A stretch of 64,000 nucleotides of DNA from Anaerotignum lactatifermentans (GTDB taxonomy: Bacteria; Bacillota; Clostridia; Lachnospirales; Anaerotignaceae): contig NZ_JACSNY010000003.1 in NCBI RefSeq assembly GCF_016902535.1, positions 124,001 to 188,000 of the forward strand, written 5' to 3'. The stretch's first letter is position 1. Each line of letters begins with the position of its first letter. This document shows, one piece after another, positions 26,371-35,364 of this stretch. The notes beneath the pieces are model-generated. The model made no database searches. It was not told the DNA's origin and saw only the letters and a list, made by a program, of their open reading frames with translations. The position numbers and the translations under genes are program-made.

Positions 26371-26846
26371 TGGCGAAGAGACGGCCCAATGTAATGGACT
26401 TTATCATTATCGCGGCGGTGGTATTGCTGGCGGCGCTGGCAGTATATAAATTCGGCGTAGTCAATAAGCAGGAGGCCACCAGTCTGGCGGAAGAACAGAA
26501 ACAGATCACCTATACGGCCTTTATCGACGAGGTGCGCATGGCCACAGTCAACGCGCTGCATGAAGGGGATCAGATCTTTGATGAAAAGACAGGTATCTGC
26601 ATCGGCACCATCACCGGTGTCAGCTATGAGCCGAGAGTAAAGAATGTGCTGGACAACAACGGAAACATGATTACGGTGGAGGTGCCGGATTATTACGGCA
26701 TCACCCTTACCATAGAAGGCGGCGTAGTGGAAAAGGAAGACGGGTATTTTGTAGATGGGATTGTGGAATTAAAGGCAAATTCGGAAATGGATGTTTACAC
26801 AAAATACGCGGAACCGGTAATTAAAGTGACACAGATCGATATTTGA
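26367..26846 (+). CDS. DUF4330-type membrane-anchored protein, copy 2
   Basis: 159 residues, a diverged paralogue of the preceding protein: membrane helix at about 10-28 (VMDFIIIAAVVLLAALAVYKF), then an external domain with ITYTAFIDEVRMATVNALHEGDQ (in two parts, about 46-68), GICIGTITGVSYEP (about 75-88) and VPDYYGITLTIEGG (about 107-120), mirroring copy 1's VPGYCNIYVAITGNG. ATG 26367 overlaps the upstream stop (ATGATG; a start at 26370 is also possible). The two copies in a row could form a heterodimer. Function unknown. Confidence 0.72.
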   Translation: MMAKRRPNVMDFIIIAAVVLLAALAVYKFGVVNKQEATSLAEEQKQITYTAFIDEVRMATVNALHEGDQIFDEKTGICIGTITGVSYEPRVKNVLDNNGNMITVEVPDYYGITLTIEGGVVEKEDGYFVDGIVELKANSEMDVYTKYAEPVIKVTQIDI

Positions 26847-26860
26847 CAGGTGGGACGAGT

Positions 26861-29095
26861 ATGAAATACAAAATATTGATGACACTGATGGGACTGGAGA
26901 TCGGCGGCGCGGAGACCCATGTGGTGGAGCTTTCCAAGGAACTGAAAAAACAGGGTTATGATATTCTGGTGGCTTCCAACGGCGGGGTTTATGAAAAAGA
27001 GCTGGAGGAAGCGGGCATCCGTCATTACAAAGTGCCCATGAACCAGCGCAACATCCTGAAAATGCTGAAATCCTATTTTATGCTGAAGAAAATTATCCGG
27101 CGGGAAAAGGTGGATATCGTCCATTCCCATGCCAGAATCCCCGGCTTTATCTGCGGGATGCTCCACAGAAAAATGAAATTTACCTTTGTGACCTCGGCCC
27201 ATTGGGTATTTTACACAGGTATGGGTCTGAAATATCTGACCAACTGGGGCCAGAAGGTTGTGGCGGTCAGCGAGGATATCCGGCAGTATCTGATGGATAA
27301 TTACCATGTGCGCAGCGAGAATATCTTTGTGACCATCAACGGCATTGATACCGATAAGTTTTCCCCGGAGACCGACGGCAGCCGTATCCGAAAGGAATTT
27401 TCTCTGGAAGAAGGCACGCCGATGCTGGTATATGTCAGCCGTATGGACGAGAGCCGGGCGCTGGTGGCAAGACAGCTGATCCAGATCGCGCCGAAGCTGG
27501 CGGAAAAGATTCCCGGTCTGCGGATGCTGATTGTAGGCGGCGGGGATGTCTTTGATGAGCTGCTGGCAAAAAGCAAGGAAGTTAACGCCGCTTTGGGCAG
27601 AGAATGTATTACCATGACAGGGGCGAGAACAGATATCAATGAGCTGGTTTCTGTTTCCGATCTGTTTGTAGGCGTCAGCCGTGCCGCTCTGGAGGCTATG
27701 GCGGCAGGCAAGACCGTCATTGTAGCCGGGAACGAGGGCTATATTGGTCTGTTTGGCGAGGATAAGCTGGAAATGGCACAGGAGAACAACTTCTGCTGCC
27801 GGGGATGCGAAATGTCGGCGGAGGATCGCCTCTACCGGGATGTAGTCTATGGCTTTTGCCAGATGACGCCGGAGGACAGAGAACAGGCCGGGGCTTACGG
27901 CAGAGAGGTCATTTTCCGGTACTATTCCGTGACAAAAATGGCCCAGGACTGCGTCAGCGCCTATGGCGCCGCATGGCGGGAAAGCCATGAGAAGCAGTAT
28001 CATATCGTGATGAGCGGTTACTATGGATTCAACAATACCGGCGACGAGGCCATTATGCTTTCCATGCATAAAAATATTCAGGAAATGGGCAGCAATTATC
28101 ATATTACGGTATTGTCCAATAAACCGGTGGAGACCCGGGATAAATACGGCATTGAGGCGGTGTACCGCTTTGGTGTGCGGGATGTTCTGCGGGCCATCCG
28201 CCAGAGCGACGTGCTCCTTTCCGGCGGCGGCTCTTTGCTGCAGGACAGCACCAGTACCCGTTCTTTGATGTATTACCTTTCCATTACGGCGGCGGCGAAG
28301 ATGATGCGCAAGAAAGTTATGCTGTACGCCAACGGCATTGGCCCTGTTTCCGGCAAGCGGAACCGGCGGCTGGTGAAGCAGGTAGTCAATAAGGCGGATC
28401 TGATTACCCTGCGGGAAGAAAATTCCTATGAGGAACTGCTTTCCATGGGAGTAAACCCGAAAAAATGCTTTGTGACGGCGGACCCTGTTTTTACCATGGA
28501 CGGCGTGGACAAAGAAACGGCGGAAGGGATTCTGGCAAAAGAGGGAATTCCTCTGGACAAGCCGCTGGTAGTGGTCAGCGTCAGAAACTGGAAGGAGATC
28601 GACCGGTTTATTTCCCGGTTCGCGGATCTTTGCGATATCATTGTGGAAAAATATCAGCGGAATATTGTTTTTGTGGCCATGCAGATGCCCAATGACGTGA
28701 CTATCAGCGAAAAAGTAAAGAAAAAAATGAAGCAGGATGCTTATGTGCTGCGGGGGAATTATTCGCCCTATGAGGTTATGGGGATCATTTCTCTGGCGGA
28801 TTTCATCCTGAGCATGCGTCTGCATACTCTGATTTTCGCCGCAAGGCAGTGTGTGCCGCTGGTGGGCTTTGTGTATGATCCCAAGATCGCCTACTATCTG
28901 GAGAAGCTGGAGATGCCCGACGGCGGAGACCTGCGCCACTTTGACGAAGAGCGGGCGCTGGCGCTGGTGGAGGATATTATTGAAAACAAAGAGCAGTATG
29001 TGGCAAAGCTGACGCAAAAATCGGAACTGCTGTATCAGCAGGCTCATCAGAATGAGAAATATCTGCTGCGGCTGCTGGCAAAGAAGCGGAAATAA
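26861..29095 (+). CDS. Glycosyltransferase family 4 fused to CsaB-type pyruvyl transferase
   Basis: A 744-residue two-domain enzyme. Residues about 1-370 are a GT4 transferase: MGLEIGGAETHVVELSKEL (about 8-26), DIVHSHARIPGF (about 87-98), VYVSRMDESR and AALEAMAAGKTVIVAGNEG (about 273-291). Residues about 379-740 are a polysaccharide pyruvyl transferase of the CsaB type: YYGFNNTGDEAIMLSM (about 386-401), LSGGGSLLQDSTSTRSLMYY (about 450-469), YANGIGPVSG and SMRLHTLIFAARQCVPLVG (about 647-665). CsaB adds ketal-linked pyruvate to secondary cell wall polymers that anchor SLH-domain proteins. ATG 26861 follows CAGGTGGGACGAGT; an upstream TTG at 26843 is less likely. CsaB is usually a separate protein of about 360 residues. 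Confidence 0.88.
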   Translation: MKYKILMTLMGLEIGGAETHVVELSKELKKQGYDILVASNGGVYEKELEEAGIRHYKVPMNQRNILKMLKSYFMLKKIIRREKVDIVHSHARIPGFICGMLHRKMKFTFVTSAHWVFYTGMGLKYLTNWGQKVVAVSEDIRQYLMDNYHVRSENIFVTINGIDTDKFSPETDGSRIRKEFSLEEGTPMLVYVSRMDESRALVARQLIQIAPKLAEKIPGLRMLIVGGGDVFDELLAKSKEVNAALGRECITMTGARTDINELVSVSDLFVGVSRAALEAMAAGKTVIVAGNEGYIGLFGEDKLEMAQENNFCCRGCEMSAEDRLYRDVVYGFCQMTPEDREQAGAYGREVIFRYYSVTKMAQDCVSAYGAAWRESHEKQYHIVMSGYYGFNNTGDEAIMLSMHKNIQEMGSNYHITVLSNKPVETRDKYGIEAVYRFGVRDVLRAIRQSDVLLSGGGSLLQDSTSTRSLMYYLSITAAAKMMRKKVMLYANGIGPVSGKRNRRLVKQVVNKADLITLREENSYEELLSMGVNPKKCFVTADPVFTMDGVDKETAEGILAKEGIPLDKPLVVVSVRNWKEIDRFISRFADLCDIIVEKYQRNIVFVAMQMPNDVTISEKVKKKMKQDAYVLRGNYSPYEVMGIISLADFILSMRLHTLIFAARQCVPLVGFVYDPKIAYYLEKLEMPDGGDLRHFDEERALALVEDIIENKEQYVAKLTQKSELLYQQAHQNEKYLLRLLAKKRK

Positions 29096-29115
29096 AGGAA
29101 GGGGCGGAAAATACA

Positions 29116-29847
29116 ATGCGCAGAATAACGCAGATTTTGGAGGTGCCCTTTGATGCGCTGACCATGGAGGAAGCGGTGGAAAAGGCACTGGGATTTCTGG
29201 AGGACGGCGGAGCACATTATATCTGCACTCCCAATCCGGAGATCGTTATGGAGGCCCAGAAGGATCATGAACTGATGGAGATTCTGCGGAAAGCGGATCT
29301 GGTAGTGCCGGACGGCATCGGCGTGGTCTGGGCATCCCGTTACAGCGAGATCGTACTGAAGGAACGAGTGGCAGGCTATGACCTGACGCAGAATCTGTTC
29401 CGTGCCATTGAGAATACGGAGCACAAGGTATATTTCTTCGGCGGCGCGCCGGGTGTGGCGGCCACAGCGGCCAGAAAGATGAAAAAGGTCTATCCCGGCC
29501 TGCGGATCGCCGGCGGACACAACGGCTATTTTGACGCGGAAGAAGAAAAAAAGATATTGGCTGACATAAAAAAGGCGGCGCCGTCCATACTATTGGTAGG
29601 GCTGGGCGCGCCCAAACAGGAAAAATGGATCTATGAGCACCTGACGGAAACAGGGGCAAAAATCGCCATTGGCGTCGGCGGCAGTTTTGACGTAATGGCG
29701 GGCAACGTAAAACGGGCACCGAAGCTGTTCCGGAAGCTGGGACTGGAGTGGTTCTATCGTCTGATCACACAGCCCACCCGATGGAAACGGATGCTGCGGC
29801 TGCCAAAATTCGCGCTGACAGTCCTGAAAAAACAGAAGCGGAGATAG
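29116..29847 (+). CDS. WecG/TagA/CpsF-family glycosyltransferase
   Basis: GT26 enzyme that adds a second sugar (often N-acetylmannosamine) to undecaprenyl-diphospho-GlcNAc, starting teichoic acid or secondary-polymer linkage units. The 243 residues contain ICTPNPEIVMEAQKD (about 36-50), ADLVVPDGIGVVWASR (about 60-75, with the catalytic Asp in PDG), ERVAGYDL (about 83-90), YFFGGAPGVA (about 104-113) and LGAPKQEKWI (about 162-171). The C-terminal basic helix segment (GLEWFYRLITQPTRWKRMLR) is the membrane-association part. It lies 20 bases after the CsaB fusion. Together with flippase and ligase domains upstream it completes a polymer pathway. Confidence 0.93.
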   Translation: MRRITQILEVPFDALTMEEAVEKALGFLEDGGAHYICTPNPEIVMEAQKDHELMEILRKADLVVPDGIGVVWASRYSEIVLKERVAGYDLTQNLFRAIENTEHKVYFFGGAPGVAATAARKMKKVYPGLRIAGGHNGYFDAEEEKKILADIKKAAPSILLVGLGAPKQEKWIYEHLTETGAKIAIGVGGSFDVMAGNVKRAPKLFRKLGLEWFYRLITQPTRWKRMLRLPKFALTVLKKQKRR

Positions 29848-29874
29848 GATTCCGCAAAAGGAGCGGCGTGAACG

Positions 29875-30729
29875 ATGAGCAAAGAACAAAGAGGAATGAG
29901 CTGGCAGCTGCCCGCTGGGGCGGCCCTGCTGGCTTTGGGCATACAGAACTTCATGGAGCCGGCACATCTGGTGGCCGGCGGGATTTCCGGTCTGGGCATT
30001 ATACTGGATGACGCGGTAAAAAATCTGGGCGGGCCGGGAGTGCCTTTGTGGCTGGTGAATGTGGTATGCAACCTCCCTTTGTTCGCTGCGGCATGGAGGA
30101 AAATGGGGAGGCAGTTTGTGGGAAGAACCATACTGACCTCCCTTTTGTTTTCACTGATGCTGTTTTTGGCGTCTTTTCTGCCGGTCTATTATGGAGATCT
30201 GCTGCTGGCGGCAGTATACGGCGGCGCTATTGCGGGGGCCGGTCTGGGGCTGGTGCTGCGGGGAGGCGCTACCACCGGCGGGGTGGATCTGGCGGCAACG
30301 CTGCTGCATCGCAAATGGCAGCACAGAAGTGTATCCTCTATGGTGTTTTTTATGGACGCGGCTATTATTTTGCTGGGGACGGTTTCCTTTGGCGTGGAGC
30401 ATACACTCTATGCCATACTGGCGGTTTATGTTATGGAGAAACTCATTGCATGGGTGCTGGAAGGCGCCGGAGCGGCCAAAATGGGCTGGATCATTTCTCA
30501 TAGGAGCCGGGAAATCTGCCGTGCGCTGGAGGAAGAGACAGGCGGCAGGAAAATGGCGTTTTACGGTGGACAAAAATGGACACCAGAGGGGGAGGAAGTG
30601 CTCTTCTGTGTCTTTTCACAAAAAGAGATTGGAACGGTCAAAAGCATTATCATGAATATTGACAGGGAAGCCTGTTTTCTGGTGGCGGATATCCGGGAGG
30701 TTTTGGGGGACGAGCTGGGGGATAAGTGA
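29875..30729 (+). CDS. YitT family membrane protein
   Basis: 284 residues with about five to six membrane helices (DUF161/YitT region, about 12-195; motifs HLVAGGISGLGIIL, about 32-45, and GLVLRGGATTGGVDLAATLLH, about 125-145) and a soluble C-terminal DUF2179-type domain (about 205-284, ending FLVADIREVLGDELGDK). The family has no agreed function. It follows tagA/wecG by 27 bases with a GGAGCGGC site, so may share the transcript, but nothing ties it to the polymer pathway. It is shorter at the N-terminus by a few residues than some homologues would suggest. Confidence 0.88.
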   Translation: MSKEQRGMSWQLPAGAALLALGIQNFMEPAHLVAGGISGLGIILDDAVKNLGGPGVPLWLVNVVCNLPLFAAAWRKMGRQFVGRTILTSLLFSLMLFLASFLPVYYGDLLLAAVYGGAIAGAGLGLVLRGGATTGGVDLAATLLHRKWQHRSVSSMVFFMDAAIILLGTVSFGVEHTLYAILAVYVMEKLIAWVLEGAGAAKMGWIISHRSREICRALEEETGGRKMAFYGGQKWTPEGEEVLFCVFSQKEIGTVKSIIMNIDREACFLVADIREVLGDELGDK

Positions 30730-30791
30730 AAAAAGACAATGCCTGACAAGAGAGAAAAACGTCTTTTGGTTATTCCGAAAGGCATTTTCAG

Positions 30792-30825
30792 GGGCAGTTT
30801 AAATAAAAAAAGGCCCCGTTTTTTA
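30792..30825 (+). terminator. Weak hairpin after the YitT gene
   Basis: GGGGC (30792-30796) and GCCCC (30813-30817) surround a 16-base AT-rich loop and are followed by GTTTTTTAT. It is probably an accessory to the stronger terminator at 30844. Confidence 0.5.
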
Positions 30826-30843
30826 TGGAAAAATGAAAGTGAA

Positions 30844-30888
30844 AGAGAATTTGTATGTTTTTTTACAATTTCTCTTTATTTTTTTGGC
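30844..30888 (+). terminator. Intrinsic terminator ahead of the CdaR-like gene
   Basis: AGAGAATTTGTA (30844-30855) pairs with TACAATTTCTCT (30864-30875), one mismatch, followed by TTATTTTTTT. The 30900-31000 stretch then holds an AT-rich TATAAA (near 30896) and TTGACA (30956) but no convincing paired promoter. Confidence 0.75.
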
Positions 30889-31013
30889 ATTATGTTATAA
30901 AATGTATCTAGGCTATTTGAATAAACAGGAGATGGGTACGTTTTCGGCACTTTTGACAGTTTCCTGTTGCGCGGCTGGATAAGGAGAGAATAATTTTTTA
31001 GAGGTGATAGCGC

Positions 31014-32105
31014 ATGATTTCCAATCAGATTTTACAGAGCACCATTGACGGGCTGAAGAACATTACCCGCAAAGAACTGAGCGTGGTGGAGAAAGAGGGC
31101 AAGGTTATTGCCACAACGGAAGAGAACATGATTGGGCGTCAGATCGACGCGGTGGAAAATTTTGTGGGATCTCAGGCGGAGAGCCAGCTGATCCTGGGAT
31201 ATCAGTATTTTAAGATTTATGACAATGGTGTGCCCGAGTATGTGGTACAGGTCAAGGGCGAGGACGAAGAAGGCTACCGCATCGGCAAGATCGCCGCTTT
31301 CCAGATCCAGAGCCTGCTGGTGGCGTACAAAGAAAGATATGATAAGGATAACTTTATCAAGAACCTGCTTTTGGACAACCTCCTTCTGGTAGATATTTAC
31401 AGCCGTGCGAAGAAGCTGCATATTGAGAATAACGTAAGCCGTATCGTATTCCTCATTGAGACCAATATTGACAAGGAAATGAATGTAGTAGAAATCGTCA
31501 GAGGCATTTTCCCTGCCAAGACAAAGGATTTTGTAACAGCGGTGGACGAACACAGCATTATTCTGGTCAAAGAGCTGCGGGAGAAAGAAGCGCCGGATGA
31601 AATCGACCGCATCGCTAAGGTAGTGGAGGAAACACTCAACGCCGAAACAAACAGCAAGGTATACATTTCCAGCGGTACCGTTGTAGGGGACCTGAAGGAC
31701 GTTTCCCGTTCCTACAAGGAAGCGAAAATGGCGCTGGAGGTTGGCAAAATCTTTGAGACGGACAAGTATATTGTCAACTATGAGAGACTGGGCATCGGCC
31801 GTCTGATCTATCAGCTGCCTCTGCCTCTTTGCAGAATGTTCATCAAAGAAGTGCTTCATGGCCTGACTATGGACGATTTTGATGACGAAACGCTGGCAAC
31901 CGTGAACAAGTTCTTTGAGAACAATCTGAATGTATCGGAAACCAGCCGTCAGCTGTACATCCACAGAAATACACTGGTATATCGTCTGGATAAACTGCAG
32001 AAGATGACCGGTCTGGATCTGCGTAATTTTGACGATGCCATTATCTTCAAGATCACACTGATGGTAAGCAAATACATGATGTATATGGACAAAATGACGT
32101 ATTAA
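31014..32105 (+). CDS. CdaR/PucR-type transcriptional regulator
   Basis: A 363-residue one-component regulator. Residues about 1-130 resemble the sugar-diacid recognition domain (LKNITRKELSVVEKEGKVIA, TTEENMIGRQIDAVENF); the middle (about 135-280) is the degenerate GGDEF-like segment of PucR proteins (YISSGTVVGDLKDVSRSYKE, about 217-236); the C-terminus has an HTH_30 helix-turn-helix, NNLNVSETSRQLYIHRNTLVYR (split at about 303-324). ATG 31014 follows AGAGGTGATAGCGC. It stands alone between terminators, upstream of ftsEX. The effector is unknown and sugar-acid genes are not nearby. Confidence 0.85.
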   Translation: MISNQILQSTIDGLKNITRKELSVVEKEGKVIATTEENMIGRQIDAVENFVGSQAESQLILGYQYFKIYDNGVPEYVVQVKGEDEEGYRIGKIAAFQIQSLLVAYKERYDKDNFIKNLLLDNLLLVDIYSRAKKLHIENNVSRIVFLIETNIDKEMNVVEIVRGIFPAKTKDFVTAVDEHSIILVKELREKEAPDEIDRIAKVVEETLNAETNSKVYISSGTVVGDLKDVSRSYKEAKMALEVGKIFETDKYIVNYERLGIGRLIYQLPLPLCRMFIKEVLHGLTMDDFDDETLATVNKFFENNLNVSETSRQLYIHRNTLVYRLDKLQKMTGLDLRNFDDAIIFKITLMVSKYMMYMDKMTY

Positions 32106-32150
32106 AAAAGAAAGAAAGTCTTCTGGAAAGAAGCTGTTTTCAAAAACAGA

Positions 32151-32196
32151 GTCGCTGGAGTTCTTTGCGCCGCAAGGATTCCGGCGATCTTTTTTA
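32151..32196 (+). terminator. Intrinsic terminator after the CdaR-like gene
   Basis: GTCGCTGGAGTTCTTTGCG (from 32151) pairs imperfectly with CGCAAGGATTCCGGCGA, followed by TCTTTTTTAT. The AAGGATTCCGGCGATC arm matches other hairpins in this window. A small CTGTTTT/AAAACAG hairpin precedes it at 32134-32149. The remaining 32200-32325 holds nothing recognised. Confidence 0.8.
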
Positions 32197-32325
32197 TGGA
32201 AAAGAAGCCTGAGCGCAGGCGGCTGTTTTGGAAGTAGTGGATACAGAAAAAAGAGGGCGGCACCGTATTTTATGGCAGAAATCCTAAAATTCAGTTAAAG
32301 TTGCGGCTGATCCGGGGGTTTGGGG

Positions 32326-32354
32326 TTGTTCGGTTTTTTGTTTTATGCTATAAT
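32326..32354 (+). promoter_or_regulatory. Promoter of ftsEX
   Basis: TTGTTC (32326-32331), 17-base spacer, TATAAT (32349-32354) with TG one base before it (extended -10). Confidence 0.7.
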
Positions 32355-32429
32355 CTTATGGTGTTTTAGGGGGAAACTGCGCAGATTTTGCGGTTTCCCG
32401 CAGAAAAATTCAGGAAAGGGAGATACGTT

Positions 32430-33116
32430 TTGATTCGATTACAGAATGTAACAAAAATGTACCCGAACGGCTCAAGAGGTGTCGAGGGTCTGAATTTACA
32501 TATTAAAAAAGGCGATTTCGTATTTATTGTAGGTTCCAGCGGTTCCGGCAAGTCCACACTCATTAAGCTGCTGCTGAAGGAACTGGACCCCACCTCCGGC
32601 GAAATCATCATCAACCGGGTGAAAACAAACGATTTGAGCAGAAAACAGATTCCTTACCTGCGCCGAAACCTGGGCGTAGTATTCCAGGACTTCCGTCTGC
32701 TGCCCAATAAGACGGTCTATGAAAATGTGGCCTTTGCCATGCGTGTTATCGAGGCGCCCAGCCGCATCATCCGCAGGAATGTACCGGCGGTACTGTCTTT
32801 GGTGGGTCTGGGACAGAAGGGCAGAAGCTATCCCAATCAGCTTTCCGGCGGCGAGCAGCAGAGAACGGCGCTGGCCCGTGCTATTGTCAACAATCCGCCG
32901 ATCCTGATTTGTGACGAGCCTACCGGGAATCTGGACCCGGATACGGCATGGGGCATCATGCAACTGTTGGATGATATCAACAAACGGGGCACCACCATTG
33001 TAATGGCGACCCATGCGAGAGATATTGTAGACGCTATGCAGAAGCGTGTTGTGACCCTGAACAAGGGACATATTATCAGAGATATAGAAAAAGGTGGTTA
33101 TGACGATGAGGCCTAG
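32430..33116 (+). CDS. ftsE: Cell division ATP-binding protein FtsE
   Basis: ABC ATPase that with FtsX controls peptidoglycan hydrolases at the septum or sidewall. The 228 residues contain Walker A VGSSGSGKST (about 36-45), the FtsE segment GVVFQDFRLLPNKTVYENVAFA (in two parts, about 86-107), the ABC signature LSGGEQQR (about 138-145) and Walker B ILICDEPTGNLD (about 157-168). The start is TTG at 32430, behind AAAGGGAGATACGT; this gives exactly the usual FtsE N-terminus (MIRLQNVTKMYPNG). The end overlaps ftsX by 11 bases. Confidence 0.96.
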   Translation: MIRLQNVTKMYPNGSRGVEGLNLHIKKGDFVFIVGSSGSGKSTLIKLLLKELDPTSGEIIINRVKTNDLSRKQIPYLRRNLGVVFQDFRLLPNKTVYENVAFAMRVIEAPSRIIRRNVPAVLSLVGLGQKGRSYPNQLSGGEQQRTALARAIVNNPPILICDEPTGNLDPDTAWGIMQLLDDINKRGTTIVMATHARDIVDAMQKRVVTLNKGHIIRDIEKGGYDDEA

Positions 33117-34014
33117 TACAATCAGATATTTTTTAAAGGAAGGATTCAGCGGCCTGCGGAAAAACCTGCTGATGACTGTGGCATCCATCATCGCGGTAGC
33201 GGCCTGCATTTCCATTATGTCCTTCTCCTATTGCGTAGTCAGCAATCTGCAGTATATGATGGACCAGATGGAGGATTCCATTGGCATTTCCGTTTTCCTG
33301 GAGGGAGATGTCACCAGTGAACAGATCGAAAGCATGAAGAACCAGATTTCCCAGATCGAGCATGTCACCAATGTAACTTATGTTTCTCCGGCGGACTCTC
33401 TGGATAAACTGAAGGATGAATGGGGCGCCGATGAGGATATTTTCATTGGTCTGGATGATGAGAACAATCCGTTGTCCCATTCCTTCCAGATTGAGCTGGA
33501 TCAGATCGAATCTCAGGAGGCGGTTCTGACATCTCTGCATAATATCGAGGGCATCAATGAGGATAATGTGGAATATGGACAGTCGGTTTCCGAGCTGCTG
33601 GTGAAGATCAGCAACGTCTTCCAGATCGCCGGTATAATCATTATGCTGATCCTGGGCGTAATTTCTGTTATGATTATTGTGAACACCATCCGGATTTCTG
33701 TTGTAAACCGGCGTGTGGAAATCAATATTATGAAATATGTTGGCGCAACGGACTGGTTCATCCGCTGGCCCTTTATCATCGAGGGGATTATCATTGGTCT
33801 GATCGGGGCTATCATTCCTTCTCTGCTGGGGCTGCCACTGTACGCCAAGACCGTCAGCCTGTTCTATAACTACGTACCCTTTGTGGCAAACTTTATCCGG
33901 TTCCGCCTGACGGGGGATGTATTTTCCTTTGTACTGCCCGCGGCGCTGCTGTTTGGTATCCTGCTGGGGGTAGTCGGCAGTGTGACTTCCATCCGGAAGC
34001 ATTTGCAGGTATAA
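33106..34014 (+). CDS. ftsX: Cell division permease-like protein FtsX
   Basis: The membrane partner of FtsE: 302 residues with one N-terminal helix (about 20-45), an extracellular domain (about 50-165) that engages cell-wall hydrolases, and three C-terminal helices (about 168-190, 220-245, 268-295). The PRIMARY family signature segments include VNTIRISVVNRRVEINIMKY (about 188-207) and VGATDWFIRWPFIIEG. Two ATGs are close (33100 and 33106); the second has 8-base spacing from AAGGTGG and gives the usual MRPSTIRYFLKEG start. Coupled to ftsE by overlap. Confidence 0.95.
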   Translation: MRPSTIRYFLKEGFSGLRKNLLMTVASIIAVAACISIMSFSYCVVSNLQYMMDQMEDSIGISVFLEGDVTSEQIESMKNQISQIEHVTNVTYVSPADSLDKLKDEWGADEDIFIGLDDENNPLSHSFQIELDQIESQEAVLTSLHNIEGINEDNVEYGQSVSELLVKISNVFQIAGIIIMLILGVISVMIIVNTIRISVVNRRVEINIMKYVGATDWFIRWPFIIEGIIIGLIGAIIPSLLGLPLYAKTVSLFYNYVPFVANFIRFRLTGDVFSFVLPAALLFGILLGVVGSVTSIRKHLQV

Positions 34015-34033
34015 GCGAATTATAAAAGAAGAT

Positions 34034-34101
34034 AAAACCCTTCCGTTCTGTCGCTGCTTAGCCATCTGCGCTCAGCAGGCGGCGGCGGAAAGGGTTTTTC
34101 T
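34034..34101 (+). terminator. Terminator after ftsX
   Basis: AAAACCCTTCCG (34034-34045) pairs with CGGAAAGGGTTTT (34085-34097, one bulge), enclosing a smaller hairpin, then TTTCTGTTT. It separates ftsEX from the protease gene, perhaps partially. Confidence 0.75.
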
Positions 34102-34163
34102 GTTTCGGGGCATGAAGCAGGGGCAGGAAACATAGGATACAAATTAGAAAATGCAAAGAGGCG

Positions 34164-35330
34164 ATGAGTTTGCGGAATAAGAATTTTTGGAAAGGCTTTG
34201 CGGCGGCAGTGGCAGTTATGGTGGTTGTGACTTTTGGCGGCGGGGCTTTGGTACACAGAGGTGTGGTGCCTCTGGACTGGCTGCCGGACGGATTGGCCCG
34301 TATCGCCAAAACAAATATCCTTCTGGATTATCTGGAAGAGAATTATGTGGATGAGTTCAACAGCCGGATGGCGGAGGAACTGATGTATACGGGGCTGGCT
34401 GCAGGCGCCGGAGATACTTATACTTATTATCTGAGCGCGGAGATGATGGCGCAGCAAACGGAGAAAAACAGCGGTCATTTCGTGGGCATTGGTGTGGATG
34501 TGACTGTCAATGAAGAGGGATACTGCCAGATCGTATCCGTTACGGCCGGAGGACCCGCAGAGGCGGCCGGCATACAGACCGGCGACGTAATCGTGGAGGT
34601 AGACGGGGAATCCGTGGATGGTGTGGACGCCAATGAGGTGGTTTCCCGGATCAAAGGCGAAGAAGGCACAGAAGTAGCGCTGGGCGTGCGGCGGGGAGAG
34701 GATATACTGACCCTGACGGTGACCAGACAGGATATCCAGGTGACGACGGTAGAAGGCCGGATGCTGGAGGACGGCATAGGATATATTTCCATTTCCGCTT
34801 TCCGTGAAAATACATACGATCAGTTCCGGGAAGCGCTGGACGCATTGCTGGCGGAAGGCATGGAAGGGCTGGTTCTGGATCTGCGGGACAATACCGGCGG
34901 TCTGGTGCCGACAGCCTATGAGATCGGAGAGGAGCTTTTGCCGGAAGGGACCATGGTATACACATTAGATAAGGAAGGAAACCGTAAGGACCTGGTTTGT
35001 GACGCGCAGTACCTTGATCTTCCCCTGGTGGTGCTGGTCAACGGATACAGTGCCAGCGCTTCGGAGATTCTGGCCGGGGCTATCCAGGATACGGGACGAG
35101 GCGAGCTGATCGGGACGCAGACCTTTGGCAAAGGGCTGATCCAGCGGCTGTATACGCTTTCCGATGGTTCCGGTATCAATGTCACCATTCAGAAATACTA
35201 TACACCCAACGGCACCAGCATCCATGGCGTGGGACTGACGCCGGATCTGGTGGTGGAACAGCCGGAAGAGGGCGGCGAGGACCTGCAGCTGGCGGCGGCG
35301 CTGTCCCGGATGGCGGAAAAAATGAATTGA
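34164..35330 (+). CDS. S41 carboxy-terminal processing protease
   Basis: A membrane-anchored protease of the CtpA/CtpB family, 388 residues. It has an N-terminal membrane helix (about 9-31), an N-terminal helical part, a PDZ domain (about 105-190, with GGPAEAAGIQTGDVIVEVDG) and the S41 catalytic domain with the serine in NGYSASASEILAGA (about 292-305) and lysine in TFGKGLIQ (about 320-327). Such proteases trim wall hydrolases or sporulation factors; next to ftsEX a role in hydrolase control is plausible. ATG 34164 is close to the AGAGG site (2 bases); TTG 34170 has better spacing and may be the real start. Confidence 0.9.
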   Translation: MSLRNKNFWKGFAAAVAVMVVVTFGGGALVHRGVVPLDWLPDGLARIAKTNILLDYLEENYVDEFNSRMAEELMYTGLAAGAGDTYTYYLSAEMMAQQTEKNSGHFVGIGVDVTVNEEGYCQIVSVTAGGPAEAAGIQTGDVIVEVDGESVDGVDANEVVSRIKGEEGTEVALGVRRGEDILTLTVTRQDIQVTTVEGRMLEDGIGYISISAFRENTYDQFREALDALLAEGMEGLVLDLRDNTGGLVPTAYEIGEELLPEGTMVYTLDKEGNRKDLVCDAQYLDLPLVVLVNGYSASASEILAGAIQDTGRGELIGTQTFGKGLIQRLYTLSDGSGINVTIQKYYTPNGTSIHGVGLTPDLVVEQPEEGGEDLQLAAALSRMAEKMN

Positions 35331-35364
35331 TTTGAGAAAAATCGGGTAATTTTGAGAAAAATGC

